Origin: Plectrocnemia conspersa
Taxonomy: Eukaryota; Arthropoda; Insecta; Trichoptera; Polycentropodidae
DNA length: 64,000 nt
Direction: 5' to 3'
NCBI GenBank assembly: GCA_009617715.1
Contig: VTFK01000146.1
Coordinates: 496,001 to 560,000, forward strand
Part shown: positions 49,480 through 61,030 of the stretch, in pieces
Numbering within the stretch: the first letter of the stretch is position 1
Layout: each line of letters starts with the position of its first letter
Made by a program: the position numbers and the translations under genes
Notes under the pieces: generated by a model
What the model saw: the letters and a program-made list of their open reading frames with translations, nothing else
Told to the model about the DNA's origin: nothing
The model's database searches: none

Positions 49480-49880
49480 TTGATTCCATTTACGCCGCAT
49501 AAAACAATATTGTCAATATCTTAACCGTAGAAAAATGATTGTCTTATGAAAATCATCTACGCCTATTGTCGATAATGTAATTTGGTTCGTCGATTCACGC
49601 ACGATCGAACCCTTAATTTGTTTGTGATGTCGCCCTTTAATGAGGTTTCGGGGGCGGGCTCGCGGTCACGTGCCACGTCCGTACGAGTGATGTCACTCTG
49701 GTCGTGGAGCGTGCCATGGGGTGGTCACATCTTCTCGTGGCAATAATAAAAGAAAGCTTTAAACATATACGGGAATCAAAGCCATATAATCACCATTGTT
49801 AGGCGATGGTGATCAGTGATTTTAAACATTGAAAGGAAAATTGCGTGGGTGGTGTTTTTTTTAGAATGACACGTTAATAA
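49480..49880. promoter_or_regulatory. CpG-rich island with GC box and E-boxes
   Basis: This is among the most GC-rich stretches of the window. About 49650-49740 holds GGGGGCGGGCTC (GC-box-like), GGTCACGTGCCACG (CACGTG E-box with a GGTCA half-site), GAGTGATGTCACTC (CRE-like, with short dyad) and GGTGGTCACATC. This is the strongest enhancer or promoter candidate by motif density. There is no start codon or splice evidence of a gene beside it. Confidence 0.4.
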
Positions 49881-51680
49881 GACGTTTCGTTAACTATTCG
49901 ATAGTATTGTGAGGTATATTTTAAAAATAAATATTAGAATTTAAACTGTCAAATTAGCTGTTGATAGATGACATATCTAAAATAAAGTTTTGTCATAAGT
50001 TTTATTAATATCATTAAAAAAAATCATTATTAAACTAAATTTGAATTTAATAAAAAACAGCTAATAATCCAAAGTCGTTTAAAAGCAATCTTTCTATACT
50101 AACCTTTAAATCATAGTAAATTTTTAATATTTTGTCACAAATAATTAAAAAACAATGTAAGAAAATTCCAGGCTTTATTAACTCATTAATCTGAGGAATC
50201 GGTTATTATTGATTTAAATTATCATAATATAGATATAAAATAAATTAGATCCGAGAATCAGTTCAACGTAATATTTCAAAAAAATCAGCAATAAATATAC
50301 TATTTTTATTAAGGGTTAAAAAATAAAATTTATAAATAAAAAAATAAATCAGCCAAAAAAATTTGTTTATTCATATGGATTTAAGTACTTGTGTATAAAT
50401 ATATATATATTTTTATTAAACGCGATTTAAATTATTTTTGTTAATATAGTGTTATTTTTTTTATTTCTTTATGCTCGACTATGTCATTATGTATATATTA
50501 TTAAATAAATCAACAGTATATTTCTGTTATATTTTTTGCTACAAAAAATACTTTGTTATATTTGCTTTTATAATTAATTTTGCCATTTCACTAGTATTAC
50601 AAAATATAATATGTATTTGTGAAATGTAATTTATATTATATTTTTAGCAGATAATATTGAAAATAAATAATATTTTAAATAACAAATATTACAGCTAATA
50701 TTTTGGGATATAAAAAGTAATTTAACAAGTTTTTTATTTGTCAATAAATATATAGTAAAATAAATAATTATTTAATATACTATAAATATTTATATATTGT
50801 ATATAAAACCGTTTTTCTGTGATTTTCATTCTGCTAATTGTCAAAATTAGACGTTTTTTGTTATTTGATCGAATTTTTCATTATTTTTTCAGTTATCAGC
50901 ACCTGAAAAATTATATAAATCACGATTTATATTCAATACAACTTTTACATCGCAATCTTGTGTTATTTATAGAGTAAATTCGATAAAAACCTCTTTTGAG
51001 ATCTTTAATTTTTAATTTACAGATTAAAAAATAATTCACACAAATTTTAGTGAGTTATCGAAATGAATACAATTCCTACTAACAACTAATTAACAGTATT
51101 TATAACTATATTTGTGGATGTACGCTCAAAAAAATGCTTACATGGCATTTTTATTAAATTTTAAGTGCCGGAGAATGGCGGATGACTTAAGCGGATTCAA
51201 AATCGAGCATTTGACACCTCAATTTTCTCTATGAAATTTCAGGTGTCACTGCAGTAAGCACTTGAATGCAGATCATTCAATTTTTCGTACTATTCGTTTC
51301 TTAATAACTGTTTTAAGTAGCCCATGTTTATATCTAAACGGTGCGTTATTAAGGTTTAATTGCTAAGATCAGTGAGATACGTTTAATTTTTTTTTCTGCT
51401 TTTAAAAATTTCGTAGAAGCTAAATGTCTGTCAATGGCAAAGTCCGTTTTAGTCTCTAAACGTCATATTTACATAGTTAGATAAACATTTAAACAAAATA
51501 TTATTTAGGTGTTATCTTGTATTTATTTGGTAATAAGATGTTTAATTGAAGTCAAATAATAAATATTTTTATTATCATAAGATCTTTATGAATGATTCAA
51601 TTTTTTTTTGTTTAGTCTGTATGTTAAATTTCTTCCCTATACTCTTTAAAGATTCGATTATTGTACATGAAGCGTATATT
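49881..51680. other. AT-rich stretch with one small mid-GC block
   Basis: Nothing coding. A small block of higher GC lies at about 51120-51300 (GTGCCGGAGAATGGCGG near 51165). Frames are short. No repeat unit could be aligned by eye. Confidence 0.4.
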
Positions 51681-51954
51681 TCAACGTTAACCCCTTAATA
51701 TGATAACCCTTTTTATCCCGGGTGCTTATAATCAAATTAGTGTTAAAGTTCTAATTAAATTAGGAACATAACCCAGACATAATGGTAAATTGTTTTTTAA
51801 TTAAAATTATAAATAATTCTTAAACATTTGAGAGATTCAGAATTCATAAATTTCACAGTACATTGTCACATATTATGTACCTACAACTGCCATGTATGTG
51901 TTATCTATCGATCAATAACAAGATCATAATAGCCGAATTATAAGGGCTGCCGGC

Positions 51955-52004
51955 TGACCAGGTGGACTAGTGGTCATCCGCCACGTGACCGTGACCTAAT
52001 GACC
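51955..52004. promoter_or_regulatory. Cluster of five TGACC/GGTCA half-sites
   Basis: TGACC at 51955-51959, 51986-51990, 51992-51996 and 52000-52004 (+), and GGTCA at 51972-51976, all within 50 bp, with CACGTG at 51982-51987 overlapping. Nuclear receptors bind such half-sites; the reverse strand reads AGGTCACGGTCA across two of them. It lies in a GC-richer island (about 51690-52340). Confidence 0.45.
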
Positions 52005-52809
52005 ACTTATTAATACATGTCAGACACCGTGTATTTGGCCGTGAAATTCACAAACGAAAGGGGTGATTTCACGCCACGCGCTCACCGAAATTGGTTTGTT
52101 TGCGTGGATCTAAAATTGTTACTATTCCATGGTCCTAAACCTAAAATATTTTTTTTTTATAATAATGATTAATTAGTCAAAGATTTATCCGATAGGGGCT
52201 GATTTTTCTCACGCCCTATATTTTTTGAGGGGTCAGACATCATTAAGAGAAGCATTAGTGGACGCTGTGTCGTGATTTACTGATTAGTTTATAAGCGAGA
52301 ATAATTTATTTTTGCTTAATTTGGTGTGCAAGAAATTACAACCATTTTAAATTTATTTAAGATATATTTTTACAATGGTGTTAGTTATGTAATGTTTGAT
52401 ATTGTCGAAGAAAACGGCGAATGGTAGAGCAAACATAGAAAGAGTATTTATTTCGAGGCACGCTTCGGATATTTGCACGAAAAATGTTTCACAGTTTTAG
52501 TAGTGTTGTAGTAGTATAGTAATACTGTTATATGGACACATATTAATAAAAATTAAAAATACAATATTATATAATGGGTCAAGGCATTACAGTATCGATT
52601 CACCTAGTTTAGAGACTTAAAATTAATGTGAAAAAATATTATGTGTATGCATGGTTATTTGTCGCTTTGATTAGCTATTAGTCAATTTTTTAGTATTAAT
52701 CATAAACTTCTGTTAAAATGTTATAAAAAAACAACAAAATTTCTATAATATTTTTTTTATAAAAATATACTCATTGATATAAAAAATATTTCAAAACAGT
52801 TGTATTACA

Positions 52810-53510
52810 TCGCACGAACTCGTATAACAACACAAACTGACCAATAAGTTTTTCATTCGAACGTCGGTCATTTTATGAGATAAAGGATTGTTCCATATCC
52901 TTATTTGCTCTGGACATCCATTGGTCCGGTCCTGGTGGATAAGTGGGATCAAAATCAACACAGCTACGTGCCCAAATAGATTACGCTCCGTTTCTCATGG
53001 ACTCTCACGTGCCATTTACTCCAGCTCCCATAGTGGACAAATTGAATTAGATCGACCAATATTATCCCTAAAATTCACTATCCCACGCTCCGGAACAATA
53101 TTATGCTTTAAAACATTGAGACATTGCCGTATATACATAGGTACAGTTATAAATTAAATTATTACCTTTTATGTGCGCGGGGGGTTGTAAAATTTTTCTC
53201 GAAGGCCGTTACCGAGGCAAATTATGGTCAAATTTAAACTATGCACGACGAACGACAAGGTCGTAAATGTCTAGGAAATCTTTTAATTTGAAACCCACCC
53301 CGTGTATTTTTTCCTGTCTTTTATCTCAGAGGACAATAACGAGAATCGTAAAAAAAAAGCGCGGGGCTAATTCGCCGTTCGGGGGTGAAGGGACCTATTC
53401 GAAAGTGGCTTCAAGATGATATAAAAGAAAATTAAACTTATCAAGCTTTATTTACATGCGACGTTTGAGGGGTCGGCAATAGTGGGTAGGGAGACAAAGT
53501 GGAATTTTAC
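52810..53510. other. GC-richer island 29
   Basis: A long island. An 89-codon plus frame (52888-53157) spans part of it, with composition more balanced than most, but no motif, acceptor or donor was found. It is treated as non-coding with low certainty. Confidence 0.3.
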
Positions 53511-54872
53511 GAGTATATATGTATTATATTAGTTGTGCTTGGCATATTTTAATAAATACTCAATAAAAACTATTAAGCTTTACGATTACCACATCACAGA
53601 TTTTTAGAAGCTAAGAATATGTTCTTTTCATAGGAAATGTTAAAAAACTAAAACTAGTTTACGTAGGTAATATTTGTAGCTATTATAATACTAATAAGGA
53701 TTGCATTTATTTATCAACGGGCAAAAAAATACAAATTGAAACTATTTGTTTTCTTAGGTTTCCATAGATTTTCCTTATCTCGCGGATGAATTATTAAAAT
53801 AAATCATCTTATAAAAAATTTGGTACTTTGAGTTTTATAATAAAACGAACTTATACATTAAACGTTTCGTATTTTAGATTGGTTCTAAACTTTGTCTTCA
53901 TTGTTCCTGGTATTAAAAACACACGTTTAGTAGCAGTTAATGTTGGACTATTTGTTAGTAATAACTCCAACGTTTTATGTGATTTTTTAAAAATTATCTA
54001 AATATTAAAAAATTCAGATTTATCAGAATTTTAATTTTTACAAAATATAAAATTATTCTTTACATTTCACCTTGCAATTCGAAAGTTATCTCTGAAATAT
54101 GTAAGATTCTATCATTAGAAAATAAACATGTATTTGGGACATGGTTTGGCAATTAGACATATTGGGCCGTATTGACTGTATAATATATAATAACATGTAT
54201 TACAAATTATGATACTAGAAATCGGCGGACGAGGCGCCGCCGGTCGAGGTCCACTAATGTAATGTATTGCCCTATGCCGCCATCATATCAGTGTTATCAG
54301 AGTGTCATAGTAAATTAATTAGCCCTCCACAGGTGACTCTTCTTCATAATACTAACCAAAGATACAGCTTTCTTTTCCTTGAGTATTAAAAATATTATTT
54401 GGAACTAAAAACATATCTGCCTTGTAAGTAAATCAACAGTGTGACAAATTTCTCGTTTTACCGTTAGTTTATTCCTTTTTTTACTGCATATTATAATTTT
54501 AAATAGATAAATTAAAAACTTCTTTGGTTGTTTTTATTATTATTTAACAGTTTCATTAAAGCGTAAAAGAGAGTCTTAATTTATATCTGGCAATGTTTTA
54601 TTAACCGTGTCAGATATTTGTATAAATTAATTTTTGTCATTGAATTCCAGAATTTTTGTATCAAGAGTTGTTGAAAAACATTATTTTTTGTCTTTTTGAA
54701 AATTCTTAATTTTTTTAGTACGATGCTAATGTTATTTTGCAGCAAATATGTTTTAAGAATCTAGATTAACATATTTTTGTATTGTTTCTTAAGATTTTGT
54801 AAGTCAATCTTTACCATAATTTGCTAAGTTTCCTAAAGAGACGAATCTTAGCCTTTTAATATTTTACTGCCA
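53511..54872. other. AT-rich stretch with a short GC block
   Basis: AT-rich DNA with a small GC-richer block at 54215-54345 that includes GGCGGACGAGGCGCCGCCGG near 54222. No frame of note was seen. Confidence 0.4.
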
Positions 54873-54876
54873 TTAA

Positions 54877-55110
54877 CCCTTCATTTCGTGATTTTTTATC
54901 GTCGAAAAAAAAATTAAAAGTAAAATATTATTCTATATAATTATAAAAAAAATATATAAATATATTGAAAATCATATTTTTACTTATTTCACTACAAAAA
55001 GTATGTTGTAAATATGCAAAGTTATGAAAATAAGGAATTTATGAAGCCTTATAGAAATATCATTATTGTTTGGAGTTTGTAGCAAATTTACAGTACCATG
55101 AAACGAAGGA
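54877..55110. mobile_element. TTAA-flanked MITE, 234 bp
   Basis: TTAA at 54873-54876 and 55111-55114 flank imperfect inverted ends. The left end reads CCCTTCATTTCGTG; the right end, reversed, reads TCCTTCGTTTCATG, a match at 11 of 14. It is AT-rich inside with no coding frame, in the same style as the elements at 34185 and 38645 (CC-start, TTAA target). The mismatches suggest an older insertion. Confidence 0.6.
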
Positions 55111-55114
55111 TTAA

Positions 55115-55305
55115 ATATGCCACTGCTTAGATCCTGAGGGATCAGCAAGGGTCTGCTCTATAGTGGCGATGGCTGGTTAGGTTTGCCCTCGAAGGTGCCT
55201 TATCCATATGGATGCAACTCTAACTGCTGCAGTTTCTGGGGGCGCCGATATGGGAGCAACCGGCCAAGGACGAAGTCCCAGTGCTGAATCATCTGCTAAT
55301 TAAAT
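55115..55305. other. Isolated GC-rich block beside the MITE
   Basis: An abrupt, unusually GC-rich block that begins immediately after the TTAA of the preceding element. On the plus strand one frame is open apart from a single TAG (about 55177-55179) and includes MDATLTAAVSGGADMG; another reading or chance is possible since stops are rare in GC-rich DNA. It contains GATCCTGAGGGATC near 55130. It may be an exon fragment, transposon-borne DNA or a regulatory block. Confidence 0.25.
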
Positions 55306-55999
55306 TTTTCTTTGAAAGAGACTTTTTCCAACTTTTATCTTTTTGTGCGTGGATCACAATAAACATTAATAAATCATTACCACGTGGCTGTAAATAAAAC
55401 TGAATCCGCTATCTAACGAAGGGAAATGGGTTTTTAGAAACAATATTTTCAGGTATTGATAACTCTTTTTTATGGATTTTTATATGAAAGTTGTTTAGCG
55501 TAGGGTGGTTGCCACAAAATACGTAGATAATAAATTAATATATTTTTTCAAATAGAGATATGTAGTACCTACATACATATATTTGATAAACATATGTATT
55601 TTTTATATTTTTAAACATAAATATAGTTTAAATATTTGTGCTTAATTGTGATATCCCAATTAAAATTTTAGGTTCTTTTCTGTAAAAAAATAGCGTAAAT
55701 ATACATATTATTTTTTTATTTGCACATTTAATATAGCTTAAAAGTATCTCTATAACATAACGAAATAAAGTCTCTAAAAAACGAATTTACAGTTTGATGC
55801 TTGGCAAAGATGCGATTATTTGCCAGATATTGGATATCATAGTTTTGTGAATTTATGTATAAAACCAAATTTATTTGTATAAGTACTATTTGTTGTATTA
55901 CTTAAACTCACATTTTTTAATTTCGTTGTAAAATTTTCTAATATATTTTTTCATTTTAAAAATATAATTTTCCGACCACTGTTATTAAAATATCACGTA
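55306..55999. other. AT-rich stretch, nothing recognised
   Basis: Some mixed sequence up to about 55510, then AT-rich DNA. No gene or repeat was identified. Confidence 0.4.
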
Positions 56000-56126
56000 C
56001 AATAATAGGAGCAATTTACAAAATTGCACCGCCAGTTTTCGGTATCGCTGCAGATACATTATTTGTTTATTTCCATATACACTTTTTTCTCGTTTCGTTT
56101 GCATTTTTTTCTACGGTAATATCACA

Positions 56127-56134
56127 TGACGTCA
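56127..56134. promoter_or_regulatory. Perfect CRE octamer TGACGTCA
   Basis: The second full CREB/ATF palindrome in the window (the other is 22673-22680), here as CACATGACGTCATTAGG within an island. Confidence 0.4.
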
Positions 56135-56576
56135 TTAGGCAAGCTAGGGAATATAAAAAATATACATATAATTGGATTATATCATGGCGGGGGCGTTTAT
56201 CTGTTATGCGTCTATGCATATATTTTTTGCTTCGTTTTTTGCGTTCGCCACCTCGTCCCGTATCAACTCGCAACAATCTAATAAAATCTGATATGACTTT
56301 AATACCGCGAGGGGAGATGACAGGTTTTTATGCTGCTGGGTGCTGTTCATTTTTGCAATATAAATTTCGACTGCAAAAAACACAACATGTTCAATTAAAT
56401 TAAAGGAACAGACCGTATGTTTTTGTCTTGTGTTAAAATTTGACCAAGACTTTGTATAGTTCAATTACGAGATCTGTAAATTATCAAAAAATTCTGAGTT
56501 ATGATTACAGTTCAATGGTTTTTCGAATCCTGATCGTATCCATGACACTTCGCGAGACCCCTGAGTTATGCAAGTC

Positions 56577-56597
56577 GTAAAAGCTCCGAGCTTTTAC
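56577..56597. repeat. Perfect 9-bp hairpin, 3-nt loop
   Basis: GTAAAAGCT, CCG, AGCTTTTAC. The core AAGCT/AGCTT is related to the GAGCTT palindrome of other islands. Confidence 0.8.
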
Positions 56598-57964
56598 TGC
56601 GACCACAAATCTCTGATTGTTTGAGCTTTCGTTTCTCGCGAGCCGGCTATGAAAGATTTTTTATGTAATTTATATAACGCATCGGAGCTATAGTAATAAA
56701 CCGGCGCAAAATATTTGCGAACACGCGCGTCGTCGTTGAGAATCGGCAATTTTTAGCGTGACCGCAGAAAGTGATATAAAAATTGGATGGCGTTTATTGT
56801 TGGCTCTTTGACGTATGGTGGTGACTAATAAGATGACTAACGACTGACAACATACATTCTTCAAAGAAACAAAGTTGCACAGTCTGATTTTTTGAAATAG
56901 TAATAAATTCTTCAGCAGAAAATATTTTTGTATATTTACAAGCTTAATTATTAAAAAATAATAATATTTTCTTTGTCACTGAATTTAATATATAATATAA
57001 TTTATGTCAATAATGTCAGTATAATAAATTGTGTTTTTTTTAATTTATTAAAAAAATCAAAATGACTTCGTTTCCTGTTCATTTAATTTAATTAAGCGTC
57101 CAGTTTGCAAATTTTCTTGCTGAGCTCACAAAATTAACACAATGCAGCAAATCAACAATAGGTTCCAGCTGGAAAGCTTCGCTCAAAGCTTTTGCGGTCT
57201 GTGACTTCGGAAAGCTTTCTCTATGGAAAACGTAAATCCGGTAGCGATCAATGGTGCCGCCATGGAGCAAGTCTAAGAGCATTCTGCGGTTCGAATGCCG
57301 ACCGACGAGGAATTGCTCTGCGGTCAGTTTGTCAGTCGGTAGCGACTATCAATCTGACCGAAAGCTCAAAAATTTGCAATAAAACCGGCGTTAATTTCGC
57401 GGCGGCTCACTTTTGTATCGGAGGGTTTTGAGTTGGGCGACTAAGTGAAAAATCGTGTCGTGTTGTTTTTGGGCAAAAAGAAAATGATGTATGGAGCTTG
57501 GGTAACACTGTAACATTTTGAGTATGTTATATAATGAAAATAAATTTAGTACAAAACTGCATAATTTTTAAAAAATAATTCAAGTGTAAAAGAAACAATT
57601 AAAAATATAAGTAAACAATATTTAAACAGATTAAAAACTCACCCCAATATATTTGCAAGTAATCTGCTAAAATAAAATGTTATAACTATACGTAGACTTT
57701 AGCGTGTTAATATGTTAAAACTAACAAATAGATATAATTAATATAAGCAATATCAAAACTACTAAAAGTACTAGCAGCTAACCTAAAATTAGATAATATA
57801 ATAATATAGAGATAGGACTATAATTAAACTTAATGTAACATGCCATTATTTTATGGTAATTAGGAAGTCTTCAGTGAAAGACTATATGCTATTTTTATTT
57901 TTGTTATAAGAAATGCTTTTTGTCCAAATAGACAGATTTCATTTTAACAAAAAAAAAGAGCATA

Positions 57965-58560
57965 TATATATATATATTATTATTTATTTATTTTATTTTA
58001 TTAATTAATTTAGATAGAATATCTAATTGTTTATAAACTAAACAAATATAATCAAAACATACATAAAAAAAAAAGAATATAAAAAAAATACTTTAATATT
58101 ATAAATAATTTATTAATGCATGAAGGTGTTTCTTTATTCCATTGAGGAAATTCATAACATTTTTATTTTTGCGAATTGTCTTAGAAATATTATTATGAAA
58201 ATTCACACATCCGTTTTCAAATTTTCCCCTGGCCGTACTCATTTTCTTACACCTATTTATCGTTAAATTATTCTATTTCTAGTATTAAATCTATGTATAT
58301 CCTTATTTATTATTTATTACTTAATAAAATACTCTAGTTAAATATTATTTTTAAACTTATATATAAATATTAAAACATTAATTTTCAATATTTTTTAATT
58401 ATCCAACCATTAGAATATTTCAATCATACTTCTACAACTATTTTTATTTAAAACTACTCTCTCATTACCCTATTTTGTAAGTGGAGAAATATAATACTAT
58501 TGTAGATGATTTTTTATTGTATTTATACTTAACTTATTTATCATCCTACATAATATACTT
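57965..58560 (-). mobile_element. Non-LTR retrotransposon 3' end, second family
   Basis: On the minus strand a C-terminal coding scrap (58099-58242) is followed by an A/T-rich trailer and an AAATAAATAAATAATA-type tail at about 57968-58012, as expected of the 3' end of a target-primed insertion. Upstream of the scrap, ACTAGAAATAGAATAAT reads TRNRI, a usual prelude to the C-terminal region. It shares no clear nucleotide identity with the 17-kb and 29-kb copies. The 5' limit is uncertain. Confidence 0.65.
58099..58242 (-). pseudogene. RT polyprotein C-terminal remnant (47 codons)
   Basis: The peptide begins MSTARGKFENG and continues through FHNNISKTIRKNKNV to FLNGIKKHLHALINYL. It follows the usual pattern of the extreme C-terminus of Jockey/CR1-like polyproteins: GxRxFxYxGxxLYNxLPxxIR...FKxxLKxHL. 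The LYNxLP part is degraded to FHNNIS. It ends at a TAA as expected. The ATG is internal to the ancestral ORF. Confidence 0.65.
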
Positions 58561-59039
58561 ATTTTTTTTGGAATATGAACAAAACTTTCCGAAATAACAT
58601 TTTTTTAGCTCACGCAGTATGTTCACGCAGTAGCATATAATTTCACTAGCACTTGCCAAATAAATTATATTTTCACTAGTGGAAATTTATATCTATTGGT
58701 AAAACATATATGTGACATACTATATGTATATATTTAAGACATCAGAAAAACATTGAAAATATATGTGTGCTATGACATTTTTTTCCCAAAATAGTTTTCG
58801 ACCTTTTTTCACTTTTATATAATGTATGTAGAAAGTGATTTAAGTTTAATTCATTTATTGTTAAGTTTCATTAGTGATAGTACTTTTCTTAAACAACTTT
58901 CTATTATTAAATATTTTAATTTTGTTGTTTCGTTTTATTTTTATTTTTTTATTGTATATTTCATGTAATTGCTTTAATTTATTATAATCATAAATATATT
59001 TTAATCTAATTTTATAAACCTAGTTCCATTGAAAACATC

Positions 59040-59380
59040 TTACACAGAAAGTGTTCTTTCTCGGATTTTAGGGTACTTATGCTAATTGGAAGTGTAATTA
59101 CGTGTTCGGTACTTAAAGCTTTCTTAGAACGTTTTGAATGTCGTCACTAGAGATTGGATCACGTACTTACAATAAATCATCGGTTGATGATGGATTTTAA
59201 TCCATTTCCTGGCCGCGACGAATTCTCTCGTTGCCTTCTGACCCCGAAAGCCTTTTGTCTCATTCGTTACGAGCAAGGACGGACAAAACTCATAAAACGA
59301 TCAGTCACAGGGTGTACAATAACAGTGCAGCTCGTCGCGTTTCGAATGATTTATGCCAAATTGACAATTTAGAGCTTGGA
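59040..59380. other. GC-richer island 32
   Basis: A non-coding island, with a 72-codon plus frame (59154-59372) lacking motifs. CATCGGTTGATGATGG near 59178 is a short dyad. Nothing further was seen. Confidence 0.35.
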
Positions 59381-59609
59381 ATATAAATGCGAATATTTTA
59401 TATAGTATAAAGTAATTTAACCTTTAGAACTCGGACTTTCGAAGCGTTTTATGTATTATAAATATCATAGATATTTCTCATGCAACCAAACTTAGTTAAT
59501 AGTGTGTAAGTATTATATATTTAAAATGTATTTTTAGGGTTTTGAGGCATAAACTTTATAACCAAAATATATGCTAGAAAAAATAGTAACAGTTTACTTT
59601 ATGAACATA

Positions 59610-59801
59610 TGTGAATTACTATATATAGAGAGAAATGTATGAGATCTTGGAAGTCGGAGAGTCTTCGTTGGAGTGTTGAGTTGTATTATTGTCGGCTGTG
59701 ATTTGTCGTGATATTATGCTGGACGATCCGCTGATGTATTTTGTGTCGATGCAGTTTCTGCTACTGTGATTCCACATATTTTATAATTCTGGTTTGTGAC
59801 A
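59610..59801 (+). mobile_element. Possible solo LTR with primer-binding-like site
   Basis: The segment runs from TGTGAATTAC to GTTTGTGACA, so it has TG...CA edges. It has a TATA-like CTATATATAGAG at 59619-59630 followed by a GT-rich leader, as LTRs do. Directly after it, at 59804-59810, is TCTGGCGA, like the TGGCG start of many insect LTR-element primer-binding sites. There is no second LTR or pol sequence in the window, so it could be a solo LTR or a chance likeness. Confidence 0.3.
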
Positions 59802-59947
59802 ACTCTGGCGAATCAAAGACGAGGATGTTTGCGAGCTAATTGCATCGCTTTTTTGACACATCGCAAAAATGTGTTTAAACTTAAAAATAAACGGTTCTAA
59901 TAGCTACCTCAGCTAATAGCTAATAATAATAATAATGTGTGCAGAGT

Positions 59948-60020
59948 AAAACTTATTTTCTAGCGCGCATCTTTTCCAAACAAAGAGTTGTTTTTCAACA
60001 GTACTTGTGATTAACATCTC
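59948..60020 (+). repeat. Dispersed repeat R2, copy b
   Basis: TTTCCAAACAAAGAGTTGTT followed by TTGTGATTAACA matches 24608-24656 at the same spacing. It lies about 150 bases after the possible LTR. A short TAA microsatellite (about 59919-59936) precedes it. Confidence 0.6.
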
Positions 60021-60299
60021 AGTAGAGATGTACTATTAAGTGTCCCCATAAAAAATCCAATTATTATGCAGTTTTTAAGTCACAAGGGCTTTTGAATATT
60101 TAATGGCTTGAAATCTGACGTGAAGGTGCTCAAAAGAACTGTCTGCTGTAAAGTGATAAGTGGAAGCTTAAATGTTAAATAGTATACTTTAATCCTTACA
60201 ATTATAAATAGAGGAATGGTAAGTCTGACAGTATTAAATAGAACTTTCATATCTACTTAAAATATCAAGATTTTTTATTTATTAGCTCCATTTTGTAGT

Positions 60300-61030
60300 A
60301 CAGCATCATAGCCACATCTTATAGTGATTTTTATCTTAAAATGAATCATAAACACCCTATGTTTCGAGCGCATTATTATTATTATTATTGTTTTTTTCGC
60401 ACAGAGCCACGGTTAAATCATCAAGGCACAAGCCATCTCGTAAAACCGCATAAACGTTTTTTTATTGAAGTCAAAGTGTAAATTGTGATTATAAAACATA
60501 TTATGCGGCTATGCGTCCGCATTTACGAGCGCTCACTCTCTTTATTTTTTTCTCTCTTTCGTCGACCATTGTTAAACTTTGGACCCGCGGGTCGCGAATT
60601 TTATGCGGTCGTTTGGCTTGCGAATTGCCCGCAGAGAAAACGAAGAGAGCAAAGCGCTCAAAGGGTTATTTTTCGGCACGAATACTTTAATGACTGAAAA
60701 CACTACCCCGGGGGGAATTTTGCGAGTGCGAATATTTTTCATTGTGGACAAAGTGGGTGTATGATATCCGTTATGTCGCGTGATCAATTTGGGAGATATT
60801 GTGGTTCTCAAAAATATCAGTATTTATTTCCTTCCGATAAAGTAAATTAGAAACGGTTGAGCGCATTATCTATTTTAGAGGCGATAAATATTTAATCCTT
60901 TAATTTATGGCGCGTACCTTAATCCGTAAAATGGTCTCCCACGGTATTTTATTTTTAACGTAGAAATCTATTTTTTTCAACGGTTAAAAAGCTTTAATTG
61001 AAAGTCAAAATGACACTTTTTATGATTATG
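60300..61030. other. GC-richer island 33
   Basis: An island with overlapping frames on both strands (60485-60697, 60579-60764, 60572-60811), all without motifs. It begins with an ATT microsatellite near 60372-60390 and contains GGACCCGCGGGTCGCGAA near 60580, in which GACCCGCGGGTC is a perfect 12-bp palindrome. Confidence 0.4.

Larger units (their letters stand above)
56000..57480. other. Complex of GC-richer islands
   Basis: The longest near-continuous higher-GC tract, broken by AT-rich DNA at about 56880-57070. It holds a perfect CRE (56127-56134), a 9-bp hairpin (56577-56597), two CGCGAG words (about 56550 and 56637), and overlapping frames on both strands (56067-56464; 57192-57431 is 79 codons). 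None of the frames has a motif or splice support. Confidence 0.4.

Noticed and set aside
51300..51680. Continuation of a tandem array in AT-rich DNA
   Set aside because: No pair of words in the same order could be aligned by eye.
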